Shown here piece by piece: positions 26,060-36,090 of a stretch of DNA of 64,000 nt (position 1 is its first letter; the number at the start of each line of letters is the position of its first letter). Position numbers and translations under genes: made by a program. Source of the DNA: Qipengyuania mesophila (GTDB lineage: Bacteria > Pseudomonadota > Alphaproteobacteria > Sphingomonadales > Sphingomonadaceae); assembly GCF_019711655.1 (NCBI RefSeq), contig NZ_JAIGNU010000004.1:62001-126000 (forward strand). The letters run 5' to 3'. Under the pieces are notes generated by a model. That model had not been told where the DNA came from. It saw nothing but the letters and a program-made list of their open reading frames with translations, and searched no databases.

Positions 26060-26995
26060 TTACTGCACGCGCGTCACGGTGAGGCCGCGACTGGCGAGAT
26101 AGTCCTGCACGCTGCGCGAACCGGCGAGATGACCCGCGCCGACCGCGAGGAAGACCGTGCCGGGGGTGTCGAGCCGCGTGTCGATCCAGTCGGCCCAGCG
26201 GGCGTTGCGATCATAGAGCAGCGCATCGGCCAGTACCTGGTCGGTCAGTCCCTGGTTCATCAGCTCGGCGAGGCCGTCTGCGTCGCCTTCCATCCACTCG
26301 GCGACCATGCGCTTCATCAGCGGGACGATCTGGTCGATATTGTCGGCGGCGACCATCATGAAGGCGATCTGCGAATCCTCGGGCAGTCCGTCGAAGAGGT
26401 TGATCTGGTCGTCGAGCGATTCGAGCCCGGCGCGCTTGGCATCGGCCGGGGCGAGCTTCTCGATCATCGCCTCGACGCCGCTTTCGGCGGAATAGCCTTC
26501 CTTCATCAGTGGAAGGACACCGAGATTCATGCCGGCGAACCAGGGCTCGAAGGGGTCGAACGCCGCCGGGGGCATGCCGAGCGCGCCCAGCGCCGCTTCG
26601 TAGCTCGCGCGATCTGTGTCGCTGAGCTGGTCGCGAAGGGTCTCGCCCTCAGGTAGCATGGCCTTGCTCATGACCATCTGCTGCGCCGCCGGGTCCTGCG
26701 CCGCCGAGGCGGGGATTTCGGTGATCAGTTCGTCCGCTCCGGAGAGGGCGTTCTCGATCGGGCCGCCGTACCATTCGGTGCCCTTGGGCAGCGCGTGCAC
26801 CGTCCCGAAGAGGTAGATCGTGGTGTCTTCGTCGGCGACCTTCCACAGCGCGGGGCCCGCGCGCTCGGCCGGCTGCGGTTGGGCGATTTCGGGCGCGGGG
26901 GCGGACGCCAGCTCGCCCTCAGACGACGCGGCGCATCCCTGCAGCAGCAGCGCGACGGCGGGCAGCCAGGCGAAGTGGGTGGCGGAGATTTTCAT
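26060..26995 (-). CDS. TraB/GumN family lipoprotein (second paralogue)
   Basis: The 311-residue protein has a lipobox LQGC (Cys21) and the same framework as its neighbour: ALWKVADEDTTIYLFGTVHALPKG, AFDPFEPWFAGM, and the terminal AVGAGHLAGSRSVQDYLASRGL. Both His motifs are kept, so both copies are probably active. The two diverge in the middle, which suggests different substrates or partners. The 5' region is shared with the divergent glyQ promoter. Confidence 0.85.
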   Translation of the reverse strand: MKISATHFAWLPAVALLLQGCAASSEGELASAPAPEIAQPQPAERAGPALWKVADEDTTIYLFGTVHALPKGTEWYGGPIENALSGADELITEIPASAAQDPAAQQMVMSKAMLPEGETLRDQLSDTDRASYEAALGALGMPPAAFDPFEPWFAGMNLGVLPLMKEGYSAESGVEAMIEKLAPADAKRAGLESLDDQINLFDGLPEDSQIAFMMVAADNIDQIVPLMKRMVAEWMEGDADGLAELMNQGLTDQVLADALLYDRNARWADWIDTRLDTPGTVFLAVGAGHLAGSRSVQDYLASRGLTVTRVQ

Positions 26996-27192
26996 GAACT
27001 GGGTTCCTTACTGGTGCCGACGGATTTGTCAGCAGTGATTTCGGCGCCGACGGGGGTCAGCGGCCCGCACCCTATGTCAAGCAAGCTTTCCAATGTCAAA
27101 TAACCTTTACTAAAAGTCATGTTTCCGTGTCATGGGCCTTCCCGCTTCCTCAGGATTGACCCCGTTTCGCGCTTGCGCCATTGCCCGCCGCC

Positions 27193-28092
<900 letters not shown>

Positions 28093-28109
28093 ACGCCCTC
28101 GCACCACAC

Positions 28110-28187
28110 CCGCTCATGCTGAGCTTGTCGAAGCATAGGCAGGAGGCTTGCCCAGCGCGTGGCCTTCGACAGGCTCAGGCTGAGCGG
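28110..28187. repeat. imperfect inverted repeat of REP type between glyQ and glyS
   Basis: The left arm CCGCTCATGCTGAGCTTGTCGAAG (28110-28133) and right arm CCTTCGACAGGCTCAGGCTGAGCGG (28163-28187) are complementary except for three positions, around about 29 bases. I recognise the CTGAGC-TTGTCGAAG core as a dispersed palindrome common in sphingomonad and related alphaproteobacterial genomes. The element would form a long hairpin in the glyQS message just before the glyS start. Confidence 0.7.
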
Positions 28188-28209
28188 ATGTTTGCTGGGG
28201 AGGCAGCCA

Positions 28210-30483
28210 ATGTCTGACTTCCTTCTCGAACTGCGCAGCGAAGAAATCCCCGCCCGCATGCAGGCGGGAGCGCGCGCCGAGCTCGAAAAGCTGTTCCGCC
28301 GCGAGATGGAAGCCGCCGGCGTGTCGGTCGGCGACATCACTGTCTGGTCGACCCCGCGCCGTCTCGCGCTGATCGCGCGCGGCCTGCCGCAGGCCACCGA
28401 GGCGGTGAGCGAGGAAGCCAAGGGCCCGCCCGAAGGCGCGCCCGATGCCGCGATCGACGGTTTCTGCCGCAAGAACGGCGTCACGCGCGAGCAGCTCGAA
28501 TTGCGCGACGTGAAGGGCCGGAACACCTGGTTCGCGGTGATCGAGAAGCCGGGCAAGGCGACCGTGGACCTCCTCGCCGAGGCGATCCCGGCGATCGTCC
28601 GCGACTTCAGCTGGCCGAAATCGATGCGGTGGGGCGCCGCCTCGATCAGCACCGAGTCCCTGCGCTGGGTGCGCCCGCTGTCGGGCATCGTCGCGCTGCT
28701 GGGTGACGAAGTGGTCGAATGCGAGGTGCACGGCGTCACCTCGGGCTCGGTCACGCTCGGTCATCGTTTCCACCATTCGGGCGACATCACCATCGGCAAT
28801 GCCGACGATTACGCGATGAAGCTGCGCGCGGGCCATGTCATCGTCGACCACGCGGAACGGCAGGACCTGATCCGCGCCGGCGCGGCCAAGGTCGCCTCCG
28901 AAGCCGGTCTCACGCTGGTCGAGGACGAGGGGCTGGTGATCGAGAATGCCGGCCTCACCGAATGGCCCGTGCCGCTGCTCGGCCGCTTCGAGGAGGATTT
29001 CCTCGAGGTCCCGCCCGAGACGATCCAGCTCACCGCGCGCGTGAACCAGAAGTATTTCGTCTGCGAAAACGACAAGGGCGAGCTCGCCAACGCCTTCATC
29101 TGCACCGCCAATATCGCGGCGGAGGATGGCGGCGCGCGCGTGGTCGACGGCAACCGCAAGGTCCTCGCCGCGCGCCTGTCCGATGCCCGCTTCTTCTGGG
29201 ACGTCGACCGCAAGAAGACCCTCGCCGAACACGCCAAGGGGCTCGAGCGCATCACTTTCCACGAAAAGCTGGGCACCGTCGCCGACAAGGTCGACCGCGT
29301 CGCCAAGCTGGCGCGCTGGCTGGTCGAAGAGAATATCGTCACCCCGGACTTGATCCGGGGTGGTGCTTCCTCCGGCGCCGCAGAAGACAAGCACAACCCC
29401 GGCTCGGGGGCCGGGGTGACGAAGGAGCAGCTGGCGGACTGGGCCGAGCAGGCCGCGCGCCTCGCAAAGGCCGACCTCGTCACCGAAATGGTTGGGGAGT
29501 TTCCCGAACTGCAGGGCCTTATGGGTGGCTATTACGCCCGCGCGGAGGGCCTGCCCGATGCGGTCGCCGACGCGATCCGCGATCACTACAAGCCGGTTGG
29601 GCAGGGCGACGAAGTCCCGACAGCGCCGGTCACGGTGGCGGTGAGCTTGGCGGACAAGCTGGATAACTTGGGTCGTTTCTTCGCAATCGAAGAAACCCCA
29701 ACCGGGTCGAAGGATCCCTTTGCGCTTCGCCGAGCTGCATTGGGAGTACTCTCGCTCATCCGAGAGAATGACCTAGATTTCAACATTTTCGATGCGATCA
29801 AATCTGCGATCTATCAGGGATCACATGACATTTCGGAAGATGACGCTTCCGGTCGAACATGGCGTCCTATCTATGGTTTGAACGCCTTCTTTGTGGATCG
29901 GCTTAGGCAAATCCTAAAGTCCGAGGGTCGTAGGCACGACCTTGTAGATGCCGTAATTCCCGAGGGCGATGTTGGCTTCAACGTAAAGATCGCCATCGCA
30001 TCATCCGTCGCGTTGCAGGATTTTCTAGCTACCGAAGACGGCGCCAACCTGCTCGCCGGCTACAAGCGCGCCGCCAATATCCTCAAGAAGGAAGACTGGC
30101 TCGGCGTCGAGGGTGAAATTGCCCGTACCGGCGAGGAAGACCCGCTGGCACTGGTCGACGATCCCGACATGAAGGCGGTGATCGACGCGAAGATGGCCGA
30201 GCGCCATGCGAAACAGCTTTCCTACACGCCCGAGCCGGCCGAAAAGGCTCTGATGGATGCGCTGGCGCAATCGGAACCGGCAGCTGCGCGAGCCATTGAG
30301 GCGGAAGACTTCTCCGGCGCTATGGCGGCGCTCGCATCGCTGCGCGCACCGATCGACCGCTTCTTCGAAGAAGTGACGGTAAACGCGGATGAAGAAATGA
30401 AGCGGGCAAACCGGCTCGACCTGCTTGCGGCCTTCCGTGCTGCAGTGCACAAAGTGGCCGATTTCAGCCGCATCGAGGGCTGA
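28210..30483 (+). CDS. glyS: glycine-tRNA ligase beta subunit
   Basis: The beta subunit binds tRNA-Gly and has an HD-like and an anticodon-binding domain. Family motifs are clear: FLLELRSEEIPARM at the start, SMRWG, NQKYFVC, DARFFWDVDRKK, GEFPELQGLMGGYYA, TGSKDPFALRRAALGV and ATEDGANLLAGYKRAANIL. The length is 757 residues against about 690 usually. About 28 residues of the excess (TPDLIRGGASSG...GAGVTK, near residue 377-404) are encoded by a REP-like palindrome lying in frame. Bases about 29650-30030 are AT-richer than the rest. The start at 28210 is MSDFLLEL; an upstream frame extension reads through the intergenic repeat. Confidence 0.95.
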   Translation: MSDFLLELRSEEIPARMQAGARAELEKLFRREMEAAGVSVGDITVWSTPRRLALIARGLPQATEAVSEEAKGPPEGAPDAAIDGFCRKNGVTREQLELRDVKGRNTWFAVIEKPGKATVDLLAEAIPAIVRDFSWPKSMRWGAASISTESLRWVRPLSGIVALLGDEVVECEVHGVTSGSVTLGHRFHHSGDITIGNADDYAMKLRAGHVIVDHAERQDLIRAGAAKVASEAGLTLVEDEGLVIENAGLTEWPVPLLGRFEEDFLEVPPETIQLTARVNQKYFVCENDKGELANAFICTANIAAEDGGARVVDGNRKVLAARLSDARFFWDVDRKKTLAEHAKGLERITFHEKLGTVADKVDRVAKLARWLVEENIVTPDLIRGGASSGAAEDKHNPGSGAGVTKEQLADWAEQAARLAKADLVTEMVGEFPELQGLMGGYYARAEGLPDAVADAIRDHYKPVGQGDEVPTAPVTVAVSLADKLDNLGRFFAIEETPTGSKDPFALRRAALGVLSLIRENDLDFNIFDAIKSAIYQGSHDISEDDASGRTWRPIYGLNAFFVDRLRQILKSEGRRHDLVDAVIPEGDVGFNVKIAIASSVALQDFLATEDGANLLAGYKRAANILKKEDWLGVEGEIARTGEEDPLALVDDPDMKAVIDAKMAERHAKQLSYTPEPAEKALMDALAQSEPAAARAIEAEDFSGAMAALASLRAPIDRFFEEVTVNADEEMKRANRLDLLAAFRAAVHKVADFSRIEG
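29337..29421. repeat. REP-like palindromic element inside the glyS reading frame
   Basis: Perfect 11-base terminal inverted repeats (CGTCACCCCGG/CCGGGGTGACG) enclose two smaller hairpins, CCCCGGA-CTTGA-TCCGGGG and CCCCGG-CTCGGGGG-CCGGGG. This three-stem design, with the CCCCGGACTTGATCCGGGG core, matches a dispersed repeat known from sphingomonad genomes. It is translated without a stop as part of GlyS. Confidence 0.75.
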
Positions 30484-30555
30484 TTTCGCGCCCGCGCCAC
30501 TGTCCGTCACCTTACGCAAAGGTGATGGAAATCAGCGGCTTGTAAGATTTTGATC

Positions 30556-30583
30556 GGGTGACGGGGTGTAACCTTCGTCACCC
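30556..30583 (+). promoter_or_regulatory. leader hairpin before ppdK
   Basis: GGGTGACG and CGTCACCC pair perfectly over eight bases across a 12-base loop, ending 13 bases upstream of the ppdK ATG and just before its ribosome-binding site GGAAGGGA. The right arm with its flank, CGTCACCCCGG, is identical to the arm of the REP-like element in glyS. It may be a decayed repeat or a regulatory leader. Confidence 0.45.
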
Positions 30584-30596
30584 CGGAAGGGACACG

Positions 30597-33256
<2,660 letters not shown>

Positions 33257-33260
<4 letters not shown>

Positions 33261-34015
33261 TCATTCCAGCCGGTTAGCGTCAGGATCTCGAAGCTTTCGA
33301 GGACCCGGCCCTTTGTGTTGGCGGTCTTGCGGAAGGCGGTTTCGGCGCGTTCGAGCGCGGCCTTGCCGAGCGGCGGCGGGGCGCTCGCCAGCGCGCTGCC
33401 GAGACCCTGGTCGCGCAAGTCGGAGACCAGCCGGTCGAGCGAGCCGAAGGAGACCGTCAGCGTCCGGCTGTCGACCACCTGGCGTTTGAACAGCGCGCGC
33501 TGCAGCAGCGCAGCCGCGGCCTGGTTGTCGACCAGCGGATGCATTCGCGCCGCCGGTCGGTCGGGCTCCGCCGCCAACATTGCCCGGCGCAGATTGGGTA
33601 GGCTGCCCGCGCCGAGGAAGCTGGCGATCATCATCCCGCCCTCGGCCAGTGCGTTGCGGATATGAAGCAGCGCACCGGGCAGGTCGTTGACCCGGTCGAG
33701 CGAGGCGAGGCTGACCACGAGATCGTAGGGCGCCCCGACGATCGGCGATTCCTCGTCGAGCGTCGCGACATCCTCCTCCTCGACCTGCGCCCCGGCGCCG
33801 CGCAGCGACAGCGCGAGCGTCCCGGTCCAGTCGCCGATAACGAGCACGCGCTGCGGGTTCATGCGGACGAATTCGAGCCGGTCGAGCACGTCCTCGACCA
33901 TGTCGTCGAGGATGTAGCGGGCCGCATTGCGATGCGCCTGGCGGACCCGAGCCCGGCGCAGCCCGGCGGTGCGACGGCGGCGCGAGAAGATGCGGGGCGG
34001 GGCGGGATTAGCCAT
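33257..34015 (-). CDS. BioC-like SAM-dependent methyltransferase
   Basis: The 252-residue protein begins with a basic stretch (FSRRRRTAGLRRARVRQ). A class I methyltransferase follows: a motif I region VLVIGDWTGTLA, a motif IV region PYDLVVSLASLDRVNDLPGALLHIRNALAEGGMMIASFLG, and a tail typical of the BioC/NDUFAF5 group. Motif I has GDWTG where GCGTG is common. NDUFAF5-like members act on complex I arginine and BioC on malonyl-ACP; I cannot decide between them. It is divergent from comF. Confidence 0.8.
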
Positions 34016-34045
34016 CGCATTGCCCCTGCCGCGCTTGCCAGTGCG

Positions 34046-34822
34046 GTGCAAGCGGTGCAGCCTGCGAAGGTGTCGACAAGCCGCTTCCTCGCCACGAGCC
34101 TCGCGCCGCTGGTGGACTTCGTCTATCCGCCGCGGTGCCCCGCATGCGGCGGCGGCGTGGCCGAGCAGGGCGGCTTGTGCGCCGGCTGCTGGGAAGGGCT
34201 GGTGATCCCCGGCGAGCCAAGTTGCGCCTCCTGCCAGCGCCCCTTCGGCGACAGCGGTCCGAGGGCGGGGGCGATCTGCGCGCTCTGCCTCGCCCGGCCG
34301 CCACGGCACGACGGGATCGCCGCGGGCACGCTCTACACAGACGTTTCGCGCCAGCTGGTCCTTGCCTTCAAGCACGGTCGCCGGATCGCCCTGGCGCCGA
34401 TGCTGGCCCGCCTGATCGCCGCGCGATTGCCTGCAGCGGATGCCGAGTGCCTGATCGTCCCCGTCCCGCTCCATCGCTGGCGCCTGTGGCGACGCGGTTT
34501 CAACCAGGCGGCACTGCTGGCCCGCGAACTGCAGGCGCTGGGGTATGGAAAGCTCAGCGTCGACGCGCTGGTCAGGCCCAAGCCGACGCCCGCGCTCGGC
34601 GGGCTGGGCCGGAAGGCACGAACACGGGCGCTATCGGGAGCGATCGCGCTGAATGCGCGCCGAGCGAAGCTCGTCGATGGCCGCGACATCGTGCTGGTCG
34701 ACGACGTGCTGACCAGCGGGGCGACCACCGACAGCTGCGTTCGCGCGCTCAAGCGTGGCGGTGCGGCCAGCGTGACCATCGCCTGCTTTGCAAGGGTGCT
34801 AGACGAGGCACGCGATGCCTGA
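34046..34822 (+). CDS. comF: ComF family phosphoribosyltransferase-like protein
   Basis: The protein has an N-terminal double zinc ribbon (CPACGGG...CAGCW and CASCQRPFG...CALC) and a PRTase domain with the PRPP loop IVLVDDVLTSGATT near residue 215. This combination is that of ComF/GntX, implicated in DNA uptake or in use of DNA as a nutrient. No ATG is available; GTG codons at 34046, 34055 and 34070 are possible starts, and I list the first. The 30-base gap to the divergent methyltransferase gene contains both promoters or forces overlap. Confidence 0.88.
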   Translation: MQAVQPAKVSTSRFLATSLAPLVDFVYPPRCPACGGGVAEQGGLCAGCWEGLVIPGEPSCASCQRPFGDSGPRAGAICALCLARPPRHDGIAAGTLYTDVSRQLVLAFKHGRRIALAPMLARLIAARLPAADAECLIVPVPLHRWRLWRRGFNQAALLARELQALGYGKLSVDALVRPKPTPALGGLGRKARTRALSGAIALNARRAKLVDGRDIVLVDDVLTSGATTDSCVRALKRGGAASVTIACFARVLDEARDA

Positions 34823-34830
34823 ACCGAAAA

Positions 34831-34861
34831 CGAAACGCCCGGGACCTTGCGATCCCGGGCG
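34831..34861 (-). terminator. strong hairpin with T-rich tail on the minus strand
   Basis: CGCCCGGGA and TCCCGGGCG (34836-34861) form a perfect 9-base stem with an 8-base loop. On the minus strand it is followed by TTTCGTTTTC, whereas the plus-strand side has no T run. It therefore terminates a minus-strand RNA better than it terminates comF, although no minus-strand protein gene lies upstream. Confidence 0.6.
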
Positions 34862-35175
34862 CCACGTGACGAATTTAACCGGACCTGCCTTTCGGCGTCG
34901 GTGCAGCCCCCCAGCATGCACCATGGGTCCATCCCTCATCGTTACCGGATGCGCCGCGTAAACCCTCGATCGCGGCAGCGGATCCGTGACCCCCTGAACC
35001 TGGCGCTCTGTTGGCACCTGCTCCGGTGGGCAGGCTTCACGTGCCTGCGGAGGCATGTGTCGCTTAAATGGCGTCTCGAACAAACAACCATTTGCAGGAC
35101 CGCCCGATTTTGGGTCGACTTTGTGGTTATCTTGCAACAAGTGTGGCCGCCAGGTTCGAGGCGAAGGGTAATATC
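34862..35175 (-). ncRNA. candidate structured RNA between comF and hisI
   Basis: This gap of more than 300 bases has no convincing reading frame. On the minus strand several helices precede the terminator at 34836-34861: GCAGGC/GCCTGC with loop ACGTGAA (near 35037), GCCGCG/CGCGGC (near 34968), GGTGCA/TGCACC (near 34915), and a GCC-GAAA-GGC tetraloop hairpin (near 34890). I could not match it to RNase P, SRP, tmRNA or a riboswitch; a 6S-like RNA cannot be excluded. Direction and ends are inference. The right end also has to hold the hisI promoter. Confidence 0.3.
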
Positions 35176-35547
35176 GTGAGTGACGAGAACGAGCGCGAGG
35201 CGGGAACGAGATTCATGCCCAAGTTCGACGACAAGGGCCTGCTGAGCGCGATCGTCGTCCATCACGAGACTCGCGAGGTATTGATGCTTGGTTTCATGGA
35301 TGCCGAGGCGCTCGCCGCCACGCGCGAGACCGGTTTAGCCCATTTCCATTCGCGGTCGCGCGGCAAGCTCTGGAAGAAGGGCGAGAGCTCGGGCCACGTC
35401 CTCGTAGTCGAGGAAATCCGCGTCGATTGCGATCAGGATGCGCTGCTGCTGATCTGCCGACCGGCGGGCCCGACCTGCCACACGGGTGCGCCGAGCTGTT
35501 TCTATCGCCGGCTTGACGACGGTGTTCTCCAACCCGTCAAGACTTGA
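35176..35547 (+). CDS. hisI: phosphoribosyl-AMP cyclohydrolase
   Basis: HisI opens the adenine ring of PR-AMP in histidine synthesis. The 123-residue monofunctional protein has the substrate loop HFHSRSRGKLWKKGESSGH and the metal sites in RVDCDQDALLLIC and AGPTCHTGAPSCF. The start is GTG 35176, preceded by AAGGG; longer frames upstream run into the structured gap. No other his gene is adjacent. Confidence 0.95.
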   Translation: MSDENEREAGTRFMPKFDDKGLLSAIVVHHETREVLMLGFMDAEALAATRETGLAHFHSRSRGKLWKKGESSGHVLVVEEIRVDCDQDALLLICRPAGPTCHTGAPSCFYRRLDDGVLQPVKT

Positions 35548-35549
35548 CG

Positions 35550-35563
35550 CTTACGTAAACGTG
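35550..35563. promoter_or_regulatory. candidate operator of the MerR regulator
   Basis: The 12 bases TTACGTAAACGT (35551-35562) lie 17 bases before the merR-like ATG. They resemble the TTTACGTTTACGTAAA-type sites of LiuR-like MerR regulators that control branched-chain amino-acid and acyl-CoA catabolism. This is by recall of the motif, not by alignment. Confidence 0.45.
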
Positions 35564-35579
35564 CGATTATGTGCAGCGC

Positions 35580-36038
35580 ATGACCAAGCCGCTGCCCAAG
35601 GACTTTCCCGCCGAGAATGGCGACCGCCGCCATGCCGGTGCCCATATCGAGCGCCCCGATGAGCTCGGCCGCGAGCAATATTCGATCTCGGACCTGACGA
35701 GCGAGTTCGGCTGCACCGCCCGCGCGCTCCGGTTCTACGAGGACGAGGGGCTGATCGCACCGTCACGGATCGGCCTGACGCGAATCTATTCCAAGCGCGA
35801 CCGTGCTCGGCTCGCCTGGATCATGCGCGCCAAGAACGTCGGGTTCTCGCTCACCGAAATCCGCGAGATGATCGACCTCTACGACCTCGGTGACGGCCGC
35901 GTCGAACAGCGCCGTGTCACGGTCGAGAAATGCAAGGCGCATGTCGCCAAGCTCAAGGAACAGCGCGACGACATCGACAGTTCGATTCACGAACTCACCG
36001 AATTCATCGACCACATCGAAAACTTCGATTCCGACTGA
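35580..36038 (+). CDS. MerR family transcriptional regulator (LiuR-like)
   Basis: The 152-residue protein has a 30-residue charged leader and a MerR winged helix-turn-helix ([30 protein letters not shown], then [17 protein letters not shown]). A coiled-coil dimerisation helix ending at the C-terminus follows ([29 protein letters not shown]). There are no metal-binding cysteines, so it is not of the metal-sensing type. ATG 35580 is preferred to GTG 35571. A LiuR-like palindrome lies at its promoter, and an acyl-CoA dehydrogenase gene begins 52 bases downstream, which together suggest control of acyl-CoA catabolism. Confidence 0.85.
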   Translation: MTKPLPKDFPAENGDRRHAGAHIERPDELGREQYSISDLTSEFGCTARALRFYEDEGLIAPSRIGLTRIYSKRDRARLAWIMRAKNVGFSLTEIREMIDLYDLGDGRVEQRRVTVEKCKAHVAKLKEQRDDIDSSIHELTEFIDHIENFDSD

Positions 36039-36090
36039 CTAGCCTCCCACCGGCGAAATGCCGGCCAAACCCAGACCCAAGGACACGCAG

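Noticed and set aside
34980-35070. Plus-strand similarity to the 6S RNA 3' region (GCCTGCGGAGGCAT)
   Set aside because: The stretch is itself a small hairpin, and the distance to any 5' partner is far shorter than in known 6S RNA, so I do not call it 6S.
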